Origin: Jackrogersella multiformis
Lineage: Eukaryota; Ascomycota; Sordariomycetes; Xylariales; Hypoxylaceae
DNA length: 64,000 bases
Reading direction: 5' to 3'
Assembly (NCBI GenBank): GCA_902806575.1
Contig: CADCXD010000008.1
Location: forward strand, 1,054,001-1,118,000
The translations under genes and the position numbers were made by a program. The stretch's first letter is position 1; the number at the start of each line of letters is the position of its first letter. The notes under the pieces were generated by a model. The model saw only the letters and a list, made by a program, of their open reading frames with translations. It searched no databases and was not told the DNA's origin. Shown in pieces: positions 35,701 to 46,776 of this stretch.

Positions 35701-38700
35701 AAAATTAATAATTTAAAAAGCATTACCTTACTTCTTTAATTATAATATACATAAATTCATAAAATTCCTTAAAAATATTTCTTAACGTTTTATTTACTTT
35801 AATATTCCTTATTATCGTTATATTAATTAACTTTTTCGGATTATATAAAATTAAATTAATATAATATTTCCGATAATAAAAAGAATTAAACTTAATTTTC
35901 TTAAAGTTTAAAAAAAAAATTATAAGTTTATAAATTTTTATTTATTATTATAATATAATAATATTATATTTATTATTTAAGGCGTTTAACTTAAAGTTAA
36001 TTTAAGAAAAATAATTTTTTTAATGACAAAAAATAAAAAAATTAATATAATAACGTTTTATAAAAAAAACTTAAGTTAAATTAAAAATTAATATAAATCG
36101 AATATATTATTTTTTAATAATTAATAATTTTTATTTTTTTACTTTAAAAAGATATTATTAAGATTAAGCTTTTAAAATTTAATAATGTTTATATTTAATA
36201 TTTATTTTTATTATATAATAATATTATATTAATAATAAATTTATATTTTAAAATTAATTTTAAGTAAGGTTTTTTTATAGCTTTCGTTTTATTTTTAATT
36301 AATCTTTTAATTATTATAACTTGATATATTTTATTTTAATTTAACCGTAAGATTTAATAAGATATAACGTCGGGGCTTTTTAAAAATCTAAATCGAAATC
36401 TTCGATTTTTATAATTTAAAAATAAAATAATTCCCGTAAAGCTATATTTATTCGTACCTTTTTTTATAATAAAAATATAAATTAAGTATTATTATTTTAA
36501 GATCGTTTTATAAAAAAACTTTATTTAAATTTAATAATAAGTCTTTATTATTAACGTCCTTTTTTACGAAATAAAAAAAAGTTTAATAATTATTATATTT
36601 ATAACGTTAATAAGATTTCTTATCTTTCTTTCGTTAATTTATATTTACTTAATTAATTCTTTTTAAGGTATTTTTATTATTAAATTAAACCTTATCTTTT
36701 TAATCTAATTTTAGCTTACCTTCGTTTTTAAGTTTATTATTATTTCTTAAAGATTAATCTTAACTTAAATTAAAACGGTTCTCCTTTCCGTAATTAACTT
36801 AACCTAATTTTAAAAGCTCTTAAATTAAAACAAGCTTTCTTTTTCTTAAAATACCGAGATTAATTAATATATTTTTATATATTTAACTTACTTCTTAAAT
36901 AACGGCAAAGAATTTTTTATTTATATTTAAAAATCTTTTTTATTTAAAATAAATTAATTTAATAATTTCGTTAAAAAAGGTTTTAATAATATAATTTTAA
37001 AACGTCGTTTTAAATTATTAAACCACTTTATTAAAGTTTAATAACTCGATAAAATATTAAATAATATCCCCTTAATATTTAAACTTATTTATTTTCTTTA
37101 AATTACGATATTTTTTCGAAAAATCTATAAAACGTTTTTAAAAAATAATAACGTATATTACTTAAATATTAAAGATTTTTAACCGCATAATTTAACTTTT
37201 ATATTATTAATATTATAACTATACTTTTTTAAATAATAACGATTTAACTTAATTAATACGATAAAAATTTTTAAGAAATTTTTTTACATATATTTTTAAA
37301 TATACCTTAACTTTTATTTATTAAGTTTAAAACTTTATAAAATCCTTATTATTATAAATAATAAATTTATTAAATTATATTAAATTAACGATAATTATAA
37401 CTTAAAAAAAAAAATTTAATCGTTTTAAAACTTTAAATAATCGGTTATTATTATTTTAAAATAAAAGATTTTTATTATTATATAAAAGCATAAAATTACC
37501 TTAAAATAATCCTTTAAAAAGATTTTTAAATAATTTAAGGTTTTAAAATTAATTATTAAAATTAAAGTTACTTAAATTATTATTAAGTATTTTAATGGCC
37601 TTTTTAAAGGAAATTTTTCCCTTATTATCTTTAAATATAAAAAGGTTAATTTTAATGAAATTAAATTATATTTAAGCCTTTTTAATTATTTTCTTAACTT
37701 AAACTTATAAAAGGGATTATAAAAAAAAATTCCTTATTTAAACTTTTAAACTAAAATATTTAATAAATAATATTTTAAAATATATTAAATTTTTTTAATT
37801 AAAAAGATTTAATTTAATTAACGTTTTTAATATAATACGTCTTTTAATATTTTTTAAAATAAAATTAATTAAATATTAAATTCGTTAAAAACGGCTTAAA
37901 TATAAACCTTTAAATTATTAAACTAATAATAAATCTTTACGTTAATATACATAAAATTTATATATTTTTTTACAAAAAGATTATTAATTTAAAATTCTTT
38001 AATATAAACTTAATTTATTACCTTTTATTAAAAATCTTTTTACTTTTTAATATTTTAATAAAAGGTTTAAAAGATTTATTAATAATAATTAACCATTTTT
38101 TTAAACTTATTAATAACTTTTTATTAAGCTTAATTATTTTATATATATTAAATAATTATACTTTAAACTTATTATAAAAAGTTTAAATTAATTTATTAAA
38201 TTTATTATTTAAAATAAGCTATTTATTTATTTATTAATATTATATCGATTTAATTAAATTAAACCATTATATTATAAATTATTTAAACCATATTATATTA
38301 ATTTTAAATTTAATCTTTATTAATAATTTAATTATTTATAATAATAATAATAAGTATTTAAATAACATAATAATTATTATATATTTTTTAATAAAACTTA
38401 ATAAATTATATAAAAAAATTATTAAAATTAATTCCGATATTATTAATATTAAAAACGTCTTATATAATTATTTTATAATTTTAAAAGTTATAAAGGATTA
38501 TAATATTATCGTTATTAAATTAAAATAATCTAAAAATAAAAAAAAGATTTTAAAACAATATGCTTTTTATTTTAAATATTTTAATAAAAAATCGCATATT
38601 AAAGCGTCATTTAATTTTAATAAATTCTTATAAACGGCAATTTTCTTTATATTTACTTTTAATTTTAAAGTTTTATAAAAAAGATATTATTAAAGATTTA

Positions 38701-38997
38701 AAAAATTATTTATTATTTAATAAAAATAATTTAAAATTTTATAAATTAATAAGTAATAAAGTTAAAGTATAAATATTTAACTTAAATATTTATAAAATAA
38801 TAAAATATAAAATTTCTTTTATAATTATAATAACGTATATAATAATAAAATTAATAAATAATATTAATATAATATACTTTAATAAAAAACTTTTTTAAAT
38901 AAGTTAATTATTTATAAATAATTAAAATAAGGTAATTTAATAAAAAGATTAACTTTTTTTTAAAAAACATATATTTTCTTAAAAAAAAAAAATTATT

Positions 38998-39310
38998 TAT
39001 AATAAAAGTAATAAAGCTTTAAATTATAATTTAATTTTAAATTATAATTTTTTATAATTTTAAGGTTTTTACCTTTTATTTTTTCTTATAAAATAAAACG
39101 TAATAACTTATATATATATAATTTAAATATTTCTTTAAACGCCGTTAACGCCTTCTTAATCCTATTAATTTAATCTTACATATATTAATCAAATCTTCTA
39201 ATTAATCTTATTTAATAGTTTTATTTTATAAGTTCTAACATATCTCGTATTTACCAACATGCATGTATATATTGATCATACTCTGCTTCGTGGAGCCTAT
39301 CCGTATGACA
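38998..39310 (+). repeat. 3' LTR
   Basis: Mirror image of the 5' LTR in mutation pattern: the first 150 bases (next to the interior) are A+T-converted, while the last 100 bases retain G and C. It ends in TATGACA, followed by GCTAC. Confidence 0.92.
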
Positions 39311-39315
39311 GCTAC
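39311..39315. repeat. Target-site duplication, right copy
   Basis: GCTAC, identical to the left copy. Confidence 0.9.
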
Positions 39316-39336
39316 GGCCAGTTCTATATCACCTAA

Positions 39337-39952
39337 TCCACTTTTAGCCGCCGAGGTGTCGAGTCGGAGCTGACATTCATGTGTAATGGCAAACGCCTAG
39401 TTCGCCAATTCCTTTGACGAGTCGCCTCACCTCAAGCATTAGCGACACCTCTTCTTCCTTCAGGTTGCTGAGGAGTTTGAGATACATGGCTACACCGTTG
39501 GAGATTTTTATGGCTGGGTTATTGAATCATTTCTTTAACTTCTTTGCGATCTGTCTCCTCGGAGCGGAGGTGCAGTATTGATGCTTCACGATTTTTTCTT
39601 CCCCGAGACCCGGTTCTTCACACCACGTGCAGTTGCCGGAAAGCTAGCTCATTCCCATATATGATTGGCGAGGTCGACGACGACGACGAGCCTGGGTATG
39701 GTGTCCATATTCCAAACAAGCTCTTCACGATGACAATCGATCGTTCCTTCAGATTTAGAGATCTATGCTGAGCGGCTGGAAGAAGTCCCCTCCGGAACGC
39801 TAAAGAGGGTCCGGCTTGTGGGCGTAGGAAACTTCTTCAAGCTACTGCACATACATTTTGTGGAACGGGAGCTAAGCAACTGCGAGAAGATCGACTATGC
39901 GGACCTAAGAAAAGAGTTGCGCATCCCTCACGAGACGATGACACTGGTCTAA
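39337..39952 (+). pseudogene. Possible relic of a protein-coding gene
   Basis: Protein-like stretches occur in different frames on the plus strand: 39337-39417 (a segment with RGVESELTFMCNGKRLVRQF), a middle stretch reading VAEEFEIHGYTVGDFYGW, and 39752-39952 (EIYAERLEEVPSGTLKRVRL, then NFFKLLHIHFVERELSNCEK). Stops and frame changes separate them. Normal base composition and the protein-like composition suggest decay of a once-coding gene next to the retrotransposon. I do not recognise the family. Alternatively these are chance frames. Confidence 0.3.
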
Positions 39953-40408
39953 CATTTGGACTTGCTCACCAATATCGAATGTAGGACCTCAGCTTTGGTC
40001 TGCGCTACGAAGCCCGATGTGCCTGTCTCCTTGCGACGCAAGTGGGCTGCTCAGGTAAAGTCCACCGCCCAATACTTACGCGGCCGGCGTCATTTAGGAC
40101 GATGCGAAGGTGGCGAGCGTCTTGATACCAATAAAGAGGCATTGATGATCGATTTCGGTATGGGATAAAGGAATTCGTCGGTACTGTGGCAGGTGATGTG
40201 ATCTATATGGTCTTACGAATATAAGTTTCTCAGTGTCTAGGGCTTAAGTAGCCCATCGACCGCAAAGGAGCTCACGCAACTAATCGACGCGACTACCTTG
40301 TCTAAACAGTTCTGAGCGTCATTGTACAATCTTGGACGCTTTCAAACTCCAATCATTCACCAAAACCGGGACATTAAAAGCCTACAAGAATCATACGGGA
40401 TTCTTACA
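39953..40408. other. Intergenic gap
   Basis: This is the 3' side of the M6 protease gene. A 70-codon frame at 39956-40168 lacks support. Nothing else seen. Confidence 0.45.
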
Positions 40409-41674
40409 CTACGAGACTTCTACTCTGATCTGAACTCCATCGCTTGACTCGCTCACAACTGTGACTTTAGTCCCCCATTCCGAGATTGTATATGAGCTTG
40501 TTCCCCCCAGAGACAGTGGCGCATCATTTAGCTCATCGCCTGCGCAGCCGCCCGAGCCCGGTGTCGCATCTAATACTCGAATGGGACCTTGTCCCGTGGC
40601 AGTCATCGTTGAGACTGTGTAAAGGAGTACACCATTTGAACAGGATGCCGAATCGGGAACATTTGCTGAGCGCAGCTCTGCTACTAACGCATTTGTGCTA
40701 TTATGCTTAATAACCACAGCCTTTGAACCTCCTGCTAGCTCTAGCGGAGTCAGCGTATGCGTTGTTGAGCCCGCTTCTGCGACACAGTCGATTTGCTCAT
40801 CCGACAGCCATCCCAGGCGCCATTTATCCCATGCAAAATAGTCGGGACTTGGACCACTACGGGTAGTATTATACTTTTTAGCTCTGTTACCATCATCAGT
40901 TTTGATCGGGTTTGTTTCTCACCTGATTAATCCCATCAAGTCCCAACCACCTATGAACAACCCTGTCGCGCTGCCGTTGAAAGGGTAGTAGTCAGGCAAA
41001 CACATGGTATGGCCTGTTTCGTGGTTCAAGGTGAGGTACTTCCATACGTTGTAGGCATCCAATCCGAAAGTCACCGACTTCTTAGCAACGTATACTCCAG
41101 CGCGCGTATTGACGTTGCCCATGAAAGTAGGCGAGAAAGAGATGGAGGCGGCGTTTGCTGTTGGCACAATGTACAATACGTCAGTGGGTGGGATGGTCTT
41201 CCCGTATGCCTCTAGCGCATCCTGGATATACACCCGATGCGCATCATAAGTCAGGCCGCGCGCCCACCCGTACGATGTAGCAACAGCGGGCATTCGATAA
41301 AAGCGTGAAGTGTCGGCGGTGATATTTAGCGTTAGGGCTCCATACGACGACGTGGTATACCACTCGGCCGCCGCCGGCAAGAAGAAATCGTGAAGGCTCT
41401 GCGGGGTTTCGATGGCTTGTTCATCGTCGAAGTCGACGAATATCATGAAGGCGTTCAAGGTGCCGGTGCTGGGGGCACAGTTGAGCTCATATCCGAATCC
41501 GGGGCTGAGGTAAACACTGCTGTTTGCAGCCAGTTTGCACGCAGATACGTCTGCTCTAGGATGATGATGATGAGTTGCCATTGCCGAAGTAGATGCTATC
41601 ATCCATGCCGTAATAGAATAGCATATCAACCCCCGCATCGGAACTCGGAATAGCTGCATTATACAGGCCATCAC
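40409..41674 (-). CDS. Secreted M6-type zinc metalloprotease
   Basis: Two exons on the minus strand (40923-41674, 40409-40856) encode 399 aa. The N-terminus holds a signal peptide; the Met at 41659 (MQLFRVPMRGLICYS) may be the true start. The zinc site HETGH is at 218-222, with D228 (HTMCLPD) in the position of the third ligand seen in M6 enzymes and a Met-turn-like GGWDLMG at 242-248. The upstream block AFMIFVDFDD is typical of the M6 (immune inhibitor A-like) fold. The C-terminal 145 residues form a beta-rich domain (WRLGWL..., TPLELAGG...). M6 peptidases are best known from bacteria; fungal secreted members exist. The splice AG|T at 40922/40856 keeps the run GLIRSGPSPDYF in frame. A HHHH run at 35-38 follows the signal peptide. 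Confidence 0.82.
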
Positions 41675-43341
41675 AAATTGATTGAGTATCTACGGCATTC
41701 CTGTGATCATAAAAGCTAGGAAATGCTTCGAATAAATACTACGATACCAGGCCAAAGTTTTAAGACACTGTCAGGTAGCTTATAGGCCTGGACCAGGCCA
41801 TCGGCGCGGAATATTGTACGGAAGCTAATGAAATGTCGACGACAGGGCCTATGAAGTCGCTAACAGGGCTCATATAAAGTCAATGACAGGGCATAGTAAG
41901 TATCCTTTTCGACCCTTGCTCGACCCTTGTAACGCCAAGTCTACAAAGCAGTGTCTTTTAGACACCCATGGGAGTAGTTCACGTTGTTTTAACGCTTAGT
42001 CGGTCAACATTTACCCGATAATTATTGGTATTATTGGTTGTAAATGCAAGCCGGCTAATTCGAGAGCCGCTTATAGCAACGTATGATGGATACCTCGTAA
42101 TTTGAGATTGGTTGATTTTCGGTCCCTAGGTAGATTTGAGATGTGTTTCCCAGGGGAGAAAGTGGCACAATGCTACTTCAGGAGTCTTCACTATAATAAA
42201 CCCTCCGGAGATTTCCAGCGCTTCCCAGTTCGGGGAACCGAGTTCACCGCTCTGGGGCTCCACTCGGACCCGACTTTGTACAGTAGTCACTGAATGTCTT
42301 GTTCGTATTATGCACCATCGTATTTAATAAACTTCTTATTGGAACAAAGCAAAATTGAATACGAGTATTATATCTGAGAAATGACTATTAATATCGGTTC
42401 ATAAGAATTTAAATATCAGCAGGGGATACTCCTTAATGCCAGTCGCCGTTTGTTTATACCTAATAAATTATTTGTTAACTTTATTATCTATATTTATTAT
42501 TTTTGGTTTTTACAACAACAATAATATTCTAGCTATACACGAATTTCCTAATACATAATATCTACCTACTTACCTAGGTACCTAAGGTACTCTCCTAACT
42601 ACTTTCTTAGTTTAGATATGTTGGCTACTTCCTCCGGCGTTCGAGCCCGGGATTACCTAATCATTAATGGCCGTTACTTCCTTGCCGTCACCGCGCTTGG
42701 CCGAACTTTTCTTCATGCCATCGGGCTAGTCCGAAAGCCTGAGTTGAGTGCACTCATCATTTACAGGGGATTTGACTGAGGTAAATATTTGATCTGTAGT
42801 TAATGTGTATAGAATGTATGGCGATCTTATAGAGTAATACAGTAGTAAATATATAGGTACTAAGGTACTGTCCATTCTATTTATTAACGAGATCGGGTAG
42901 ACTTTTAAGGACTTGATTTCAGACTTGGCTACAGATCTAGGCTTCATAGTTGCCTTAAGGAAATTCACGAATCACGATAGGGTCGACCTTATCAGCCCAT
43001 CAGCGTCAGTTACTTAAGAGGTATTAGATAAAACTACCTAGTTTCTCATACTAACGATATTTATCGACGAGCTAGATTTCTAGCTATACTACCTAGGTAG
43101 GTAGCTCTATCACGAAATTGCATATATCGTCATATCTCTGACTACCTAGTGTAGGTAAGCTATGATAAGCTATGAATGGTATAGCTTTATCAGCTTAATG
43201 CCAAACCCCTCCGCCTTAGAACTTGCACCTTGAACTATCAAGTGACAATAGGGGGTATTTGGACTGAACTTCAATTAATTCTAAAACTTCTCAATATCCA
43301 ATATCAAAAAGGCCTACTCTCGTATAATTAACTTCTCCAAG
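41675..43341. other. Intergenic region
   Basis: No supported gene in 1.7 kb. AT-rich patches (42300-42560) and CCTAGG-type elements near 42572-42588 and 43089-43103. Frames near 42102-42327 lack signatures. Confidence 0.5.
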
Positions 43342-44439
43342 ATGGCTATCAAAGAAGCGCTCAATGTTACGATTCCCGTGATCGATATTTCTAGTTACAT
43401 CGCGGGGGATTCGTCTCGGACAGCACAAATTGCCGAAGAATTGAACGCTGCATGTCGCGCCCCTGGTTTCTTACAGATAATCGGACATGATGTCTCTGCC
43501 GAGTTACGAACTCGTCTATTTGCCAAAGTCGCCGAGTTCTATACTCTTCCTATGGCTAAGAAGTCCAAGTTGCATCGTGGATTCTCTGTGAACGGCGCGC
43601 GGGGTTACGAAGCTATTGGAACCGAGATCATGGAGGGAGACTTCGAAGACCAAAAAGAAGGCTTCATGATAGGTCCTGAATTGCCGCCCGGAAGGTTTTT
43701 GCAGGGCCCTAATTTATGGCCCGAAGAAAGCGATTGCCCAGGTTTTCAATCGACGATGGAAGAGTATTTCACTGCTGTGCGAAACTTGAGCGTCAAATTG
43801 TTTCGCTTGCTAGCGTTGAGCCTTCGTCTGGAAGAGCACTATTTTGACGCCTTCGTGGATAGTCGAGACTGTGAGCAGCCGGTCCCTTTTACTCAGAGCT
43901 ATTGCTTAATACTAAGGTTTTGATCGTCCTAGCTATCTCGATGTGCCGCGCACATAGGTACCCAAAGACCAGCATTGAAACAGCACGGAAGTCCCGTGGA
44001 ACTGGCGCTCATACGGACTTCGGTGCCATGACGCTACTGCTTCAAGATGACAGTAAGAAAGCCATAATGTTGTTTCTACCCCCGCACTAATGGATTGTCA
44101 GTTGGCGGATTGGAAGTTTTCCACCGGCCTACTAGTACTTGGAATGCTGTACCATACGTCGAAGATGCTTACGTTGTCAACATCGGCGATATGATGGAAC
44201 AGTGGACAAATGGTCGGTATATGTCGACAATGCATCGTGTAATCTCACCTGTTTCGAATAAGGATAGGTATAGCGTCGTCTTCTTCAATGAAGGTCTACT
44301 AGATCAAGTCATCGAATGTATTCCAACGTGCATCGAGCCCGGCGAGACCCCTCTGCATCAGCCCGTGACGGTCGAAGCGCACTTACAAAAACGATACGGG
44401 GATAGCTACGGGGAAAACAAGGACGAAAGAGCAAAATAG
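43342..44439 (+). CDS. 2-oxoglutarate/Fe(II)-dependent dioxygenase (isopenicillin N synthase-like)
   Basis: Three exons (43342-43870, 43933-44052, 44102-44439) encode 328 aa. The N-terminal DIOX_N block IPVIDISSYI and GFLQIIGHDV precedes the 2OG-Fe(II) core. Iron ligands are H203 and D205 (GAHTDFG) and H261 (TMHRV), with the 2-oxoglutarate-binding RYS (R272, S274). The domain is complete. Splicing rebuilds SMCRAHRYP and DDIGGLEVF, both family-conserved. Soluble oxidase; substrates in this family include amino-acid derivatives, alkaloids and other secondary metabolites. Nearby are a P450, an M19 dipeptidase and an MFS transporter, so a shared pathway is possible but unproven. Confidence 0.9.
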
Positions 44440-44815
44440 GAACAATTTGAGCATAAGACAATAGCTAGAGCTTAAGGGGGCTGCCTTTTTAAATAACGTA
44501 CCTATACAAATATTAATTGGATTATAAGTAGGTACTTAGTTGCAGGACTCCGGGTTACCAGAGGAGATGAATATAGTGCATATTTTAAAACTTCAGGCAT
44601 TTTATTAGGTGTTCTCATCCGCCCACCGTCCCTACGTCCACTATACTATCTTCCAATCATATTACCACAGCATTTAGTCTTACATATTAGGGCGAAAAGA
44701 AATATGGCGTTGCGTGATTTCTTAACGCTACGGCCAGCTTTATATTATTAGAAGCCTGCGTAGAAATTCCCATACACAACTTACTATTCACCTTTAAAGC
44801 CTAGGACTTGTTATC
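44440..44815. other. Short intergenic gap
   Basis: This holds the 3' flank of the dioxygenase and the promoter of the HET gene. Nothing else is visible. Confidence 0.5.
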
Positions 44816-46732
44816 ATGCAACAAAATGGCTTCGTATATAGTCCTTTAGAAGATGGGTGCATCCGCCTTATACGCCTGCGACGGCCGCTGCTCGGTAATA
44901 ATGATAGACATGTTGGAGGTATTAAAACAGCATACGGAGCTACTCAAAAGGACACGGAAAAACTAATCGAATGCGAAATAACCCATCACTCGTTGAGCTC
45001 ATGCCCAGACTATGTCGCACTTTCTTATACTTGGGGGAAAAGCCGACGAAGATGGCAGATCAAGATAAATGGACAAGATATGCTCATTCAAAACAATCTA
45101 TATTCGTTCTTCAAGCAACTTCTGAGTCATATTCATTCAGAAGAAAGTACAAAGACAGAAGCTAGTAGGGCCACTCAAGCCAATGTGGATTCAGAACACC
45201 GGCCGCGAAAAGACACTATCTCAGGGGAAGCGGACCCAGAAGCGGAGGTCCCGATGCCTTGGTTGTGGATCGACGCCCTCTGTATCAACCAGTCCGATAT
45301 TCCCGAACGCAATGCGCAGACCCAACAGATGCGACGGATTTATACTCAAGCCACCGATATTGTCGTTTGGCTTGGGCCCGCAGCAGATGACAGCGATCTT
45401 GCCATGCAAGTCTACCAAACTCATCTTCCCCGCAACACGCGTTATCAATCCCCAGAAGAGCTTCATGAGCATAACCAAAAGTGGCTCGACTCTCTCCCGG
45501 AAGAGGCCTTATTTAAGCTGTCATCGCGCTGCTGGTGGCGTCGTGCCTGGGTATGGCAGGAAGTGACATCTCCAGGCGTGCCTATTGAGTTCTGGTGCGG
45601 CGCCGCTCGTGTCGCTTTCGATGTTTTATACGACGCAAACAACGCGATTTGGGATTGGGTAAGATATCGCGGCGGAAAAGAGCTCTCGTACAACTGGAGT
45701 ATCTACCACATGGAGCAGTTGCGTGCTGCACGCGCAGGCCGCCGCACCGATGTCGTTATATCTCCGCTGTGGCTGCTCAACGAAGCAATAAGGTTGAGAG
45801 CGTCCGACCCGAGAGATCGGATGTACGCAGTATTGACGATTTGGGACGAAATCCATAAACATGCACTACTGAAGACAGGAGCCATAATCTCGGTCGATTA
45901 CGGGCTGAGTGAAGAGGAGGTGTTCCGGCTCGGGACAGTATATATCCTGCAACAGTCGCCGGGAGGCCTTGGGATACTAAGACTATGTATGTGCAATCCT
46001 GACGGAACGTTCGGACGATATAGCTGGGTGCCCGACATGTCCTATGAACTGGCGGCGGAGCCGTGTAGGACGATGCATGATTCATTCGCAATCGGCCCAC
46101 CACCAGCCCCTGCTTTCGATCCAAGGTTAAAATTATCAAAAGACACGACGCATATCTCTTTCCATGCACACCTTATAAGCTTCATCAAATATGTACATTC
46201 TCCCGTGCCACCGAATGAAGAAGTATATACAGACGACCTAAGACGCTGGGAGCCTAGATACAGGACGTGGATTAAGAAGTTGGCCGAGATTGCGTTTCCT
46301 GACTTAGAGGACCGCCCTTACGTAGGCGGCGGTTTCGTTTCGGATGCCGTGGATAGGCTTCTTACCTTCAACCCTGCCTCAGCTGGGGTTAAACCCAAGC
46401 ATTGGCCGATACTGGAAGTAGCGAACCTCGATTTTTCTGCGCTTCCTGACCCAGAAGCTGTGTTTGAAAATGAAAATAGGGAGTTTACGGGGATCGAGAC
46501 TGGATTTTCTTCTTTCAGTCTAATCGGGACGCAAGACGGATATTTGGGGGCTGCGCTACCGGGAGCACGCGTTGGCGATGCTGTTGTTGAAATCCCTGGT
46601 ATATCAGGCCCCATGGCCCTGAGGCGACAGGACAGCTTCTGGCGGATCGTCGGATGCATCTACGTCGTAGGTTTATTAGAACGGACATCATGGGGTCCGC
46701 GGAGCCAGAGTATGGAGTTCGTAATAGCATAA
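44816..46732 (+). CDS. Heterokaryon incompatibility (HET) domain protein
   Basis: A single exon encodes 638 aa. The HET domain (PF06985-like) spans about residues 65-260. It has YVALSYTWG near 66-74, LWIDALCINQSDIPERNAQT further on, then MRRIYTQATDIVVWLGPAAD, and RCWWRRAWVWQEV. The C-terminal half has the usual ankyrin-free, variable helical region ending in a short beta-rich stretch (FWRIVGCIYVVGLL). Family knowledge: HET-domain proteins trigger cell death on incompatible hyphal fusion or act in other fungal immune-like responses. An insert of about 30 residues separates the first two HET motifs. The stop lies 44 bp from the stop of the convergent P450. It is intact, without frameshift. Confidence 0.92.
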   Translation: MQQNGFVYSPLEDGCIRLIRLRRPLLGNNDRHVGGIKTAYGATQKDTEKLIECEITHHSLSSCPDYVALSYTWGKSRRRWQIKINGQDMLIQNNLYSFFKQLLSHIHSEESTKTEASRATQANVDSEHRPRKDTISGEADPEAEVPMPWLWIDALCINQSDIPERNAQTQQMRRIYTQATDIVVWLGPAADDSDLAMQVYQTHLPRNTRYQSPEELHEHNQKWLDSLPEEALFKLSSRCWWRRAWVWQEVTSPGVPIEFWCGAARVAFDVLYDANNAIWDWVRYRGGKELSYNWSIYHMEQLRAARAGRRTDVVISPLWLLNEAIRLRASDPRDRMYAVLTIWDEIHKHALLKTGAIISVDYGLSEEEVFRLGTVYILQQSPGGLGILRLCMCNPDGTFGRYSWVPDMSYELAAEPCRTMHDSFAIGPPPAPAFDPRLKLSKDTTHISFHAHLISFIKYVHSPVPPNEEVYTDDLRRWEPRYRTWIKKLAEIAFPDLEDRPYVGGGFVSDAVDRLLTFNPASAGVKPKHWPILEVANLDFSALPDPEAVFENENREFTGIETGFSSFSLIGTQDGYLGAALPGARVGDAVVEIPGISGPMALRRQDSFWRIVGCIYVVGLLERTSWGPRSQSMEFVIA

Positions 46733-46776
46733 CTACCTCTGAATTATATATAAATAAAGTAAGTTAACATAAACGA

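Larger units (their letters stand above)
32469..39310 (+). mobile_element. Full-length LTR retrotransposon, inactivated by RIP
   Basis: A 6,842-bp element has 313-bp LTRs at each end (32469-32781 and 38998-39310), TGT..ACA termini and a perfect 5-bp target duplication GCTAC. The interior is extremely A+T-rich (roughly 15% G+C or less by eye) and stop-ridden in every frame, as expected after repeat-induced point mutation. An A-tract at 38981-38992, five bases before the 3' LTR, is a candidate polypurine tract and is the only hint that the element runs on the plus strand. No primer-binding site is readable after 32781. No domain (gag, protease, RT, integrase) can be named with confidence, so the superfamily (Gypsy or Copia) is unresolved. 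The longest frame (38560-38772) is a biased-composition artefact. Confidence 0.93.

Noticed and set aside
38560..38772. 70-codon frame near the 3' LTR
   Set aside because: It is Leu/Ile/Lys/Asn-rich as any AT-rich sequence gives, and no retroelement domain is visible.
42635..42660. TTCGAG-type string with short inverted flanks resembling a tRNA T-arm
   Set aside because: The stem is imperfect and no cloverleaf partner regions are present.
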